A program made the position numbers and the translations under genes. A model generated the notes under the pieces. The model saw nothing but the letters and a program-made list of their open reading frames with translations. It did not search any database and was not told the origin of the DNA. Positions 34,920 through 43,010 of a stretch of DNA of 64,000 bases are shown piece by piece (position 1 is the stretch's first letter; each line of letters starts with the position of its first letter). The DNA comes from Imperialibacter sp963977595 (GTDB taxonomy: Bacteria > Bacteroidota > Bacteroidia > Cytophagales > Cyclobacteriaceae): positions 1,798,001 through 1,862,000 of the forward strand of contig NZ_CP180355.1 in assembly GCF_048007035.1 (NCBI RefSeq). The letters are read 5' to 3'.

Positions 34920-35904
34920 AAAATCATGCCTCTATTGCTATCAGCCTCTCAATGGAGAAGACCTGGCGTCTCAAGCAGGGGATGCTGGTTTCCATCCATC
35001 GTGTAGTAAGAAGTTTTTTGGGACGGCTGCCCCTCCTGAACTACCCTTCACAGAGAACGATATGTTACAACTTGCTGAGCAGGTTATCAAAAGCCACAAA
35101 ACAGTGACCGGCGTTCAGCCGAAGCTATCTCTGAGCATTGAAAAAATAAAAAATAGTCAGGTTCCAGAAAGGTTTACCATAGTCGGTTTATGGGGAGAGT
35201 ATATTTTGAAACCACAGACAGAAGCGTTTAAACACCTGCCGGAGAACGAAGACCTAACGATGCATTTGGCAACCCTATGTGGAATAAACACCGTGGAGCA
35301 CTCGCTAATAAGTCTCAAATCAGGGCAGTTAGCCTACATCACCAAACGCATAGATAGAAAAACCGTATCAAGAAAAGCCAGTGCAGCCAGGAAACTGCAT
35401 ATGGAGGATATGTGCCAACTGACTGAAAGGCTGACCGAGCACAAATACAAGGGCTCTTACGAACAGATTGCAAAAACTATTATCCGGTACTCGGAGAATC
35501 CCGGCCTTGATGCGATCAATTTTTATGAGCAGGTCATCTTCTGCTTTCTAACAGGCAACAATGATATGCATCTCAAGAATTTTTCATTGTTGAAAAACGA
35601 CGGACTCAATTATACTCTTTGCCCCGCCTATGATCTTGTGGCGTCGGCTCTGGTATTGCCCGAGGATGATGAAGAGCTTGCGTTGACTTTAAACGGCAAA
35701 AAGAAAAAACTGAAAAAAGCTGATTTCGACACTGCCATGTTATCTGTCGGAATCGAACAAAAAGCCATAGACAATATTTACAGGAGATTTTCCAACTCCC
35801 AGGCCAGGTGGAAGGATTTCATTGACATCAGTTTTTTGCCCGAAGACATGAAGGTGAATTTTCAAGAGTTGATCAACTCGAGATTTGATACGCTCGGACT
35901 GTGA
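34912..35904 (+). CDS. HipT-like Ser/Thr kinase toxin with zinc-knuckle N-terminus
   Basis: 330 residues. An N-terminal CLYC (Cys6, Cys9) with FHPSC (His28, Cys31) looks like a small zinc site. The kinase follows: TVTGVQPKLSLS (about 64-75, Gly-rich/phosphate loop), YILKP with Lys100, NNDMHLKNFS with catalytic Asp218, and PAYDLVAS with metal-binding Asp241. HipA kinases stop growth by phosphorylating an aminoacyl-tRNA synthetase; the target here is unknown. All key catalytic residues are present. Confidence 0.85.
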   Translation: MNRKSCLYCYQPLNGEDLASQAGDAGFHPSCSKKFFGTAAPPELPFTENDMLQLAEQVIKSHKTVTGVQPKLSLSIEKIKNSQVPERFTIVGLWGEYILKPQTEAFKHLPENEDLTMHLATLCGINTVEHSLISLKSGQLAYITKRIDRKTVSRKASAARKLHMEDMCQLTERLTEHKYKGSYEQIAKTIIRYSENPGLDAINFYEQVIFCFLTGNNDMHLKNFSLLKNDGLNYTLCPAYDLVASALVLPEDDEELALTLNGKKKKLKKADFDTAMLSVGIEQKAIDNIYRRFSNSQARWKDFIDISFLPEDMKVNFQELINSRFDTLGL

Positions 35905-35921
35905 TCCGGAAAGCTGCTATG

Positions 35922-36458
35922 CTACCACCCCATCCTCTTCTTCAACTCCGTGATATGTGCCAGGTGGTGCCTGCCATGCCACGAGTACATAGCCAACACG
36001 GTAGCCAGTTTGGAGGTTTTTCCGGACGCAGGGTGCACAAAAGTTCTTTTGTAGTCTTCTTCAGACATCGCTTTTAATAGCACCACCCATCGCTTGTGGA
36101 GCATTTCCAATAAATCGAGAGAAAGATCAATTTCTCCATGGGCTGCATCGGGTAGCTCTGCCCATAGCTGCTCTTCGTAGGGCCTGATGGTCGGGTTGTC
36201 CTCTGTGAGTGCCAACCTGAAACGCATATATGAGTTCATGTGGCTATCAGGGATGTGGTGCACCACCTGCCGCACTGTCCAACCGCCGGGGCGGTAGGGG
36301 GTTTCCAACTGTTCCTCAGAAAGGCCCACGACTGCCGTCCTCAATTGCGATGGCAAATGAGCAATGTCTTCTATCCAATGGCTACGCATCGCCAGAGACG
36401 TATCTTTTGGTGGAATAAAATCACCTATAGGGTATTTGAGCGCTTCGAGGTTTTCCAT
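35922..36458 (-). CDS. DinB/YfiT-like metal-dependent thiol transferase
   Basis: 178 residues. The four-helix DinB fold with metal-binding His: VRQVVHHIPDSH near the middle and YSWHGRHHLAHI near the end, separated as in YfiT/BstA bacillithiol S-transferases. LRYPIGxF-like opening (LKYPIGDFIPP) is also typical. The next gene is a YpdA-type reductase, which strengthens a bacillithiol role. Confidence 0.85.
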   Translation of the reverse strand: MENLEALKYPIGDFIPPKDTSLAMRSHWIEDIAHLPSQLRTAVVGLSEEQLETPYRPGGWTVRQVVHHIPDSHMNSYMRFRLALTEDNPTIRPYEEQLWAELPDAAHGEIDLSLDLLEMLHKRWVVLLKAMSEEDYKRTFVHPASGKTSKLATVLAMYSWHGRHHLAHITELKKRMGW

Positions 36459-36566
36459 GGATTTGTGTTGAAAAAATTGAAAGATGAATTTAAAAAGAAA
36501 GCAACAAGCTTAGCAAAATATTTTATTAACCCTCCAAGGATTCAAACCCATTGGAGACCTCAAAAT

Positions 36567-37535
36567 TCAAACCACCTGCTTCTTCGCAATCCCCTCCATA
36601 ATCACCTCAGCATGCACCCTTGAGTTTTCGATAAACCATTTGTTGGTTTTCAGGCCTCCACAGATGACCCCTGCCAGGTAAATGCCCGGCACGTTGGTTT
36701 CCATGGTCTCGGGATTGTGAACAGGTGTTAGAAAATCATCGGTGCCAACTTCGATGTTCATGCTCTTGAGGAAGGTAAAGCTGGGCTGGTAGCCCGTCAT
36801 GGCCAGCACAAAGTCATTTTCGAGGGTCTTCATGCCCTCCGGCGTAATGATGTCAACTTCCTTTTCTCTGATGGCCACTACCTGCGACTTGAAATAGGCC
36901 TTGATGGAGCCTTCCTTGATCCGGTTTTCAATGTCCGGCTTCACCCAGTATTTTACACGGTCACCAATTACTTCATCCCGGATCACCATTGTTACTTCTT
37001 TCGCTCCTTTTCGGTAGGTTTCCAGAGCCACATCAACCCCCGAATTGGCCGCCCCAATCACCAACACTTTCATGCCAAAATAGGGATGCGCTTCTTTGTA
37101 ATAATGACGCACTTTGGGTAGCTCTTCACCAGGCACGTTCAACAGGTAGGGCAAGTCGTAAAACCCCGTGGCCAGGATCACATTGCGGGCTTCAAAAGTG
37201 GCTTTGGAGGTGGAAATGACAAAAAAATCACCCTTCTTCTCCACACTATTGACAGGCTCGTACAGTCGCACATTCAATTTCCAGGAGCTTGTCACCCGAC
37301 GGTAATACTCCAGCGCCTCCGGTCGGGTAGGTTTGGGATTGTGAGAAATAAAAGGCACCTCACCTATTTCCAATTTATCAGAAGTGGAAAAAAAAGTCAT
37401 ATTGGCCGGATAGTTATAAATAGAATTGACCAGGCAACCCTTGTCCACGATCACGTAACTCAAGTCTCTCTTCTGAGCCTCTATTCCACAAGCCAGACCA
37501 ATGGGGCCGGCACCTATCACAAATACGTCTAACAT
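36567..37535 (-). CDS. YpdA-family bacillithiol-disulfide reductase
   Basis: 322 residues. FAD-binding VFVIGAGPIGLACGIEAQ at the N-terminus and an NADPH-binding VLVIGAANSGVDVALE at about 155-172, but no CxxC of ordinary thioredoxin reductases, as expected for YpdA. The conserved FFSTSDKLEIGEVPFIS segment supports this family. It should reduce oxidised bacillithiol with NADPH. Confidence 0.88.
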   Translation of the reverse strand: MLDVFVIGAGPIGLACGIEAQKRDLSYVIVDKGCLVNSIYNYPANMTFFSTSDKLEIGEVPFISHNPKPTRPEALEYYRRVTSSWKLNVRLYEPVNSVEKKGDFFVISTSKATFEARNVILATGFYDLPYLLNVPGEELPKVRHYYKEAHPYFGMKVLVIGAANSGVDVALETYRKGAKEVTMVIRDEVIGDRVKYWVKPDIENRIKEGSIKAYFKSQVVAIREKEVDIITPEGMKTLENDFVLAMTGYQPSFTFLKSMNIEVGTDDFLTPVHNPETMETNVPGIYLAGVICGGLKTNKWFIENSRVHAEVIMEGIAKKQVV

Positions 37536-37606
37536 CGGTAAAATTTAAAGCTTAACCTTATGCCAACCCCAAAATCCGCCGACTGGTTTCATCTACAGCA
37601 TTCAAA

Positions 37607-38290
37607 TTAGCTATCACCGTAAATCTTATAAACTCCCTGCCTCAAAGCATTTCCTTCCTCCGAACAAATGAAGCCAATGGTTTTGGCAATTTTTTCTGTT
37701 TTCACCCACTTGTTGAAGTCGGCATCGGGCATGTTCTTCCTGTTGGGAGGCGTATCGATAATACTGGGCACCACAATGCTTGAAGTAATGTGCTTCCCTT
37801 TGCCCGATTCGTTCAATATGTCGGACAGGTTAAACAGTAATGACTTTGAAAGCGCATAAGGCAGGGTGTCCTTTCCAGCAGAAGCCTGAAGGGCTGGCCT
37901 GGCACCGACAAACACCAACCTGCCTCCGCCTGCTTTTGCCATTGCCTGAAACGCTGGTCTGGCAGTGAAATAGGCCGTGTAAAAATTTAAATGGAGCATT
38001 TTGTCGAGTTCGGCACCACCCGTATCCTCAATATTTCCCATGGCAAAGCCACCAACCAACATAATCACTGCATCAAGGCGACCATGTTTGGCAACCATCT
38101 TGTCAATGGCATCTGAGGCGGCTTTCTCATTGGTCAAATCAGCCTCTATAAATTCAGCCCTGGTCGCTCCCTTTGGCAAGTGACCCGGCACCGCCGTACC
38201 TACAACCTTATAGCCTAAGCTTGAAAACTCGTCTACAACAGCTTCGCCAAGATTTCCTCCGGCTCCTGTAATCAGCACAACTTTCTGCAT
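37607..38290 (-). CDS. Short-chain dehydrogenase/reductase
   Basis: 227 residues. VVLITGAGGNLGEAVVDEF (TGxxxGxG), MLVGGFAMG (NAG-like region) and YALSK (catalytic Tyr and Lys) are in order. Cytoplasmic NAD(P)-dependent oxidoreductase; substrate unknown. Divergent from the alkyltransferase-like gene. Confidence 0.87.
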   Translation of the reverse strand: MQKVVLITGAGGNLGEAVVDEFSSLGYKVVGTAVPGHLPKGATRAEFIEADLTNEKAASDAIDKMVAKHGRLDAVIMLVGGFAMGNIEDTGGAELDKMLHLNFYTAYFTARPAFQAMAKAGGGRLVFVGARPALQASAGKDTLPYALSKSLLFNLSDILNESGKGKHITSSIVVPSIIDTPPNRKNMPDADFNKWVKTEKIAKTIGFICSEEGNALRQGVYKIYGDS

Positions 38291-38351
38291 AACATTTTCT
38301 GTTTTGCCTGGTCAAAATAAGATATTGCAAGATGTAATATTTGAGCCTCCT

Positions 38352-38684
38352 ATGCCAGCAGACAAGACGTCGTTTTTCCAGGATGTGTACGAAGTGGCAC
38401 GGCTGATCCCCAAAGGCCGTGTGACAAGCTACGGTGCTATTGCTAACTATCTTGGCACCAAGGGCAGTTCCCGCATGGTTGGCTGGGCGGTGAACAGCGC
38501 TGGCATGCCCGACGACGTGCCGGCGCACCGGGTGGTGAACCGGGTGGGAGTGCTTTCTGGCAAACAGCACTTTGGCGGCTCGAGAATGGAGGAGTTACTG
38601 AAAGCAGAAGGCGTTGAGGTGAAAAATGACAAGATCGTGGGGTTTGACAGGCTATTCTGGGATCCAATGAAAGAACTAGAGTGA
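38352..38684 (+). CDS. Alkyltransferase-like (ATL) DNA-binding protein
   Basis: 110 residues from ATG 38352. The MGMT C-terminal fold is clear (VYEVARLIPKGRVTSYGAIA), but the active site reads PAHRVVNR where methyltransferases have PCHR. With Ala in place of Cys it cannot accept alkyl groups; ATL proteins bind O6-alkylguanine and recruit nucleotide excision repair. Confidence 0.88.
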   Translation: MPADKTSFFQDVYEVARLIPKGRVTSYGAIANYLGTKGSSRMVGWAVNSAGMPDDVPAHRVVNRVGVLSGKQHFGGSRMEELLKAEGVEVKNDKIVGFDRLFWDPMKELE

Positions 38685-38700
38685 AGGGGGAAGCTCCAAA

Positions 38701-38874
38701 TGGCAAAAGACAAATAGCAAGTAAGCTCCAACTACTAATTGCTGAATTTCAAAACACCAACGCCTCCCTTCGTATCTATGCGTCCACTTTTTCTAAGCAC
38801 AAGTTGGCAAAAGATAAATAACAAATAAGCTCCAGGTACCAACCCCTGAAATTCAAAACCATCACTCCTTCCTT
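38701..38874. repeat. Imperfect intergenic tandem duplication
   Basis: Two about 70-base imperfect copies at 38701-38771 and 38805-38874 (period 104), each running from TGGCAAAAGA through TAAGCTCCA to a run of TCAAAAC-C. No coding frame of note. The region 38685-38995 holds no other feature. Confidence 0.6.
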
Positions 38875-38995
38875 TCTTGCCACCTGATGCGGCTTTGAGC
38901 AGCCTTAGCCGAATACTAATTTTTGTAGTAATTTATTCCAACATTTTTTGCATAGTGTTTTAGTATTGCTAAATTTGATAGTAAATACTACCGCT

Positions 38996-39625
38996 ATGAA
39001 AATGTTCTATAAAGTCCAGCTTCCTGCATCACAGCCAGTGGCTTCCTATGTGCACCAGTGCAAACTGTATATACAGCAGAGAGCCGGGAAGTTCAAGTTC
39101 ATGACCTCAGAGGCGTTCATTTCACTTTTTTCCTTTGAGGCTGAAGTGGCCGACGAGCAGCAATTGATCAAGGCACTGAGAAAGGCGGCCGCTTATCTGG
39201 ATACTTTCGATGTGTCGCTTAATGGCTTTTCGCACTTTCCACAAAGCCGCACCCTCTTCATAAAAGTGGAGAATGCAAGGACGCTGAAGGAGCGAAATAG
39301 ACTTTTTCATGATGCCTTTCTTTCTATCACAAAAGACATGGGCATCGACATCAGCAATATGACGTTTACCGATCATCCTCATATGACAATCGGCGCCGAT
39401 TTTGAAAGCAAAATCTACGGCTCTTTATACAATGCGTTTGTTCAGCATCGTTATCACCAGGACTTCAGAGCCGAAAGCGCATTACTTGTAAAGTATGTCG
39501 GTAGAGGAAAAAATAAAGTGCTTTCTAAAGCGCCCTTTCAAAAAGTTTCCAGGCATCGGCCTCCTTTTATTGAGGCACCAACCGCCTCAAATGAAAAAGG
39601 TCAAATGACATTGGAATTCAATTAG
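38996..39625 (+). CDS. 2H phosphoesterase / 2'-5' RNA ligase-like protein
   Basis: About 209 residues from ATG 38996. The second His motif is clear (DHPHMTIG, HxT); the first is in GFSHFPQSRTLFI. The length and spacing suit the 2'-5' RNA ligase superfamily. The substrate is unknown; RNA or cyclic-nucleotide phosphate ends are typical. Confidence 0.75.
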   Translation: MKMFYKVQLPASQPVASYVHQCKLYIQQRAGKFKFMTSEAFISLFSFEAEVADEQQLIKALRKAAAYLDTFDVSLNGFSHFPQSRTLFIKVENARTLKERNRLFHDAFLSITKDMGIDISNMTFTDHPHMTIGADFESKIYGSLYNAFVQHRYHQDFRAESALLVKYVGRGKNKVLSKAPFQKVSRHRPPFIEAPTASNEKGQMTLEFN

Positions 39626-39636
39626 CTGTGTTAGTA

Positions 39637-39803
39637 CCAGTGTGGGGAAACTCACACTGGAACGTCTATTTTTTCAACATTCATTGCGGGTATGAAGACA
39701 CACCCCCCAACGAATTAAACTACAGGCACTGTCCTCCCGGCTACATTCGCCACAAATAATTCCTATTTTGATGTCTTTCGTTTTAGGGTGTGTCTTCACA
39801 CCC
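39637..39803. repeat. REP hairpins on the left of the RAYT gene
   Basis: Three elements: CCAGTGTG...CACACTGG (39637-39660) followed by AACGTCTATTTTTT; GGGTATGAAGACACACCC (39689-39706); and GGGTGTGTCTTCACACCC (39786-39803), a 7-bp perfect stem in the opposite orientation (loop TCTT instead of AAGA). Confidence 0.8.
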
Positions 39804-39812
39804 ATTCAAAGA

Positions 39813-40334
39813 ATGGAACTTGATAACATCTACTTCTACACTGCCACCATCAAGGATTGGAAACCCCTCCTTTCCAAAGACTCGTACAAAGAAGTGCTCA
39901 TTGAAAGCCTGAGGTTTTTGACACAAAGTGGGAAGTTGATAGTGTACGGCTTCGTTATCATGCCTAACCACTTCCATATCATCTGGGAGATGCTGACATT
40001 GAATGGTAAAGAACTCCCCCACACTAGTTTTATGAAATTCACAAGCCATGTGATTTTCAAAGATATAAAGGCCAGCAACCCTGGGCTACTTTCTGATTTC
40101 AAAGTTCTCTCGGTCAGCCGCTCTCACAATATCTGGATGAGGCATTCGCTTCCGATCCATTTATACTCCGATAAATTTATCCTCCAAAAGCTCACCTATA
40201 TCCATAATAACCCTTTGCAGGAACATTGGCGGTTGGCAGAAAGGCCAGAAGACTATAAGTACTCTTCTGCAAGGTTCTATGAAACCGGAATTGACGAGTT
40301 TGGTATACTGACCCACATTGGCGAAAGAATATGA
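39813..40334 (+). CDS. REP-associated tyrosine transposase (RAYT, Y1 family)
   Basis: 173 residues from ATG 39813. VIMPNHFHIIWEM carries the HUH motif (HFH), and the C-terminal YIHNNPLQEHWRLAERPEDYKYSS is the standard RAYT/IS200-like Tyr region. An upstream ATG at 39771 would translate through the REP at 39786-39803, so the internal start is preferred. RAYTs are single-copy, cut single-stranded DNA at REP hairpins. REPs flank the gene in inverted orientation. Confidence 0.9.
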   Translation: MELDNIYFYTATIKDWKPLLSKDSYKEVLIESLRFLTQSGKLIVYGFVIMPNHFHIIWEMLTLNGKELPHTSFMKFTSHVIFKDIKASNPGLLSDFKVLSVSRSHNIWMRHSLPIHLYSDKFILQKLTYIHNNPLQEHWRLAERPEDYKYSSARFYETGIDEFGILTHIGERI

Positions 40335-40383
40335 ACGATATGATCCAATAAATCGCTGAACAGGTAGAAGTGCCAACCGGAAC

Positions 40384-40468
40384 GGGTGTGAAGACACACC
40401 AGGGAACGGCAGGATTGGCGTGAAGACGCACCCGAAAACATCTTGTCACACTGAAACGTCTATTTTTC
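40384..40468. repeat. REP hairpins and direct repeat on the right of the RAYT gene
   Basis: GGGTGTGAAGACACACC at 40384-40400 (6-bp stem, loop AAGA), a degenerate copy at 40417-40433, and at 40446-40466 CACACTGAAACGTCTATTTTT, which is one base different from CACACTGGAACGTCTATTTT at 39653-39672. The last overlaps the 3' end of the symporter gene. Confidence 0.75.
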
Positions 40469-41903
40469 TCTTGCTGCTAATCGCCCAAAGTCCAAGAAAG
40501 GTGAGCAGCCCATTCAGAAGCAAAATCTCAAATCCGAACTTATATCCCCATAAAAGACTTTCGGAGCTGATGTTGATGAGGTACGACAACAATGGCGATA
40601 GCACGCAAACTACCGGCACATACTTGTCTGTTAACGGGCGTTTAGTGAAAAGCCCAAAGGAGAAGAGCCCGAGCAAGGGTCCATAAGTGTAGCCGGCCGC
40701 TGTAAACACCGAATTAATTACGCTCGAATCGTTGATGGCGTTGAAAATAAGGATGACGAAAAAGAGCAGGAATGAAAAGCCCAGATGAACGAGCATCCTT
40801 ACCTTATCGTTGTTTTTTACCTCTTTTTTCTCAAAACCCAAGAAGTCGACGCAGAAGGACGTGGTCATTGCTGTTAGAGCTGAGTCGGCGCTACTATAAG
40901 CAGCAGCTACAATGCCCAGGAGAAAGAGCACCCCTGCGAAAGTATTAAAATGACCGAGCGCCAACATAGGGTAAAGATTGTCGGTACGGTCAGGAATAGG
41001 AATGCCCGTGGTTTCGGCATACATAAACAACAGCGCTCCCAGGCTCAAAAACAAAAAATTAACGATGACCAACACCACGCAAAACCAAAACATGTTCTTC
41101 TGCGCATCGCCAATATTCCGGCAGGTGAGGTTCTTTTGCATCATGTCCTGATCGAGGCCTGTCATCACTATCGCAATGAAAGCCCCGGCAAAAAATTGTT
41201 TGAAAAAGTTTCTGCCACTCTGCCAATCCCATTCAAACACCCGGAAGTACTCACTTTTCACAACGGTAGATCCTATGTCTGCAATTCCAATGTTCAACTC
41301 GGTACTGATGAGATATATACTAATAACAACCGCCAGGATCATAAAGCCGGTCTGCAGGGTATCGGTCCACACTACGGTTTTTATACCCCCTTTAAAAGTA
41401 TACAACCATATCAGCCCGATGGTAATGAGCACGCAAGCCCAAAAGGGGATACCAAAAGAATCAAAAATTGCCAACTGCAATACACCAGCCACCAGAAACA
41501 GCCTGAAAGACGACCCAACCACCCTGCTGAGGAGAAAGAAAAAAGATCCTGTTTTGTAAGAAGCCACACCGAACCGCTGTTCGAGATAGGTATATATCGT
41601 AACAAGATTGAGTTTGTAGTAAAGAGGCATCAACACTGTGGCAATGATCAGGTAACCAGGCAAATACCCCAACACGACCTGAAAATAGGTAAAACCGCTA
41701 TTGCCGACTTCGCCAGGAACGCTGATGAACGTAACGCCACTCAATGAGGCACCGATCATCCCAAAAGCCACCAAATACCAGGGAGATTCCCGGTTTCCCG
41801 TAAAAAATGTCGACGAAGTAGCACCTCTGGAGGTAAAATAGGAGATGACGAAGAGCAGTAAAAAGTAACTTCCAATGACGGCGAGAACAAGAGTAGGTGT
41901 CAT
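40446..41903 (-). CDS. Sodium:solute symporter
   Basis: 485 residues, about 13 membrane helices. Family landmarks: STFFTGNRESPWYLVAFGMIGASLSGVTF, FKGGIKTVVWTD, and GLDQDMMQKNLTCRNIGDAQK. It should import a solute with Na+; substrate unknown. The last codons (KRKIDVSV) coincide with the right direct repeat of the RAYT region. Confidence 0.9.
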   Translation of the reverse strand: MTPTLVLAVIGSYFLLLFVISYFTSRGATSSTFFTGNRESPWYLVAFGMIGASLSGVTFISVPGEVGNSGFTYFQVVLGYLPGYLIIATVLMPLYYKLNLVTIYTYLEQRFGVASYKTGSFFFLLSRVVGSSFRLFLVAGVLQLAIFDSFGIPFWACVLITIGLIWLYTFKGGIKTVVWTDTLQTGFMILAVVISIYLISTELNIGIADIGSTVVKSEYFRVFEWDWQSGRNFFKQFFAGAFIAIVMTGLDQDMMQKNLTCRNIGDAQKNMFWFCVVLVIVNFLFLSLGALLFMYAETTGIPIPDRTDNLYPMLALGHFNTFAGVLFLLGIVAAAYSSADSALTAMTTSFCVDFLGFEKKEVKNNDKVRMLVHLGFSFLLFFVILIFNAINDSSVINSVFTAAGYTYGPLLGLFSFGLFTKRPLTDKYVPVVCVLSPLLSYLINISSESLLWGYKFGFEILLLNGLLTFLGLWAISSKRKIDVSV

Positions 41904-41930
41904 ATCTATCGGGATGTCAGTTTATTTTCT

Positions 41931-41938
41931 TAATTTTG
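41931..41938 (+). promoter_or_regulatory. Promoter -7 box for clpS-recR
   Basis: TAATTTTG matches TAnnTTTG exactly, followed by CG. It is about 160 bases upstream of the clpS start and reads toward clpS-recR. Confidence 0.4.
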
Positions 41939-42099
41939 CGGGATATTCAAACCAAATTAACGAACAGAACATCACTCTGGCAAAGTAATTCATCTGGAAT
42001 AAAATAAACGGAATACTAAAATGGACTGCCTTCCAGAAGCATCCAAAGATGGCAACTGAGACTGGAAGAACCACAATTCATTTAAATCACAAAAAGACT

Positions 42100-42381
42100 A
42101 TGAGTTATCAACCGCAAAAAGAAGATCTGGTTGAGGTATTGGAAGACCTTGAGTCAACCGATTTACAGGACTTAATTGTCTACAACGACGACTATAACAC
42201 GTTCGATCATGTGACCAACACACTGATCAAGGTTTGCAAGCACGATAAACTTCAAGCGGAGCAGTGCACGTGGATCATCCACTACAAAGGCAAATGTGGA
42301 GTGAAAAAGGGCTCTCTGCCTGAGCTGAAGCCTATGAAAGAAGCTATTTTAGAGGCTGGCATCAACGCTGAAATTCTTTAA
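42100..42381 (+). CDS. clpS: ClpS adaptor protein
   Basis: 93 residues from ATG 42100 (an in-frame ATG at 42049 is less likely). LIVYNDDYNTFDHVTNTLIK contains the Asn-Asp-Asp of the N-degron pocket, and WIIHYKGKCGVKKGSLPE follows the usual ClpS order. It delivers N-end-rule substrates to ClpAP/ClpCP. Ten bases from recR, so probably one transcript. Confidence 0.9.
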   Translation: MSYQPQKEDLVEVLEDLESTDLQDLIVYNDDYNTFDHVTNTLIKVCKHDKLQAEQCTWIIHYKGKCGVKKGSLPELKPMKEAILEAGINAEIL

Positions 42382-42389
42382 CAGCCTGC

Positions 42390-43010
42390 ATGGAATTTCC
42401 TTCTAAACTCATTGAAGAGGCCGTAGAACAATTTTCTCAATTTCCTGGTATTGGCAAAAAGACAGCATTACGATTGGTGCTCTACCTTTTGAAGCAGGAA
42501 AAAGATCAGACAACCCGCTTCACAGAGGCACTTGACAATCTCCGCCAAAAGATTCGCTACTGTGTCGAATGTCACAATATTTCAGACACCGAGGTTTGCA
42601 GCATTTGCACCAGCCACCGCCGTGACCGCTCGCTTATTTGTGTGGTAGAAGACATCCACGATGTGCTCGCCATAGAAAACACATCCCAATATAACGGGCT
42701 TTACCACGTCCTCGGTGGCATCATCTCACCCATGAACGGTGTGGGGCCTGATGAATTAAACATCCAAACTCTGGTAGACAGAATTGCCGGAAAAGACGGT
42801 GAAGTGCAGGAGGTAATTCTGGCCCTGAGCGCCACCATGGAGGGAGACACAACGTCGTTTTACATTACCAGAAAGGTGGGGGATAAAGGAGTGAAAGTAT
42901 CCACGATTGCCCGTGGCATTCCCTTTGGCGGCGAGCTGGAATACACCGACGAAATCACCCTTGGCAGAAGCATATTGACCAGGGTCAATTATGATTTACC
43001 TACTTCGTAA
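42390..43010 (+). CDS. recR: Recombination protein RecR
   Basis: 206 residues. HhH motif FSQFPGIGKKTALRLVLYLL, C4 zinc finger CVECHNISDTEVCSIC, Toprim domain with VVEDIHDVLAIE and ALSATMEGDTTSFYI, and terminal GGELEYTDEITLGRSI. Full length. It works with RecO/RecF in gap repair. Its last 11 bases overlap the convergent porin gene. Confidence 0.95.
   Translation: MEFPSKLIEEAVEQFSQFPGIGKKTALRLVLYLLKQEKDQTTRFTEALDNLRQKIRYCVECHNISDTEVCSICTSHRRDRSLICVVEDIHDVLAIENTSQYNGLYHVLGGIISPMNGVGPDELNIQTLVDRIAGKDGEVQEVILALSATMEGDTTSFYITRKVGDKGVKVSTIARGIPFGGELEYTDEITLGRSILTRVNYDLPTS

Noticed and set aside
40950..41747. 265-codon open frame on the plus strand
   Set aside because: Antisense to the sodium:solute symporter gene; composition rich in His/Gln/Asn with no domain.
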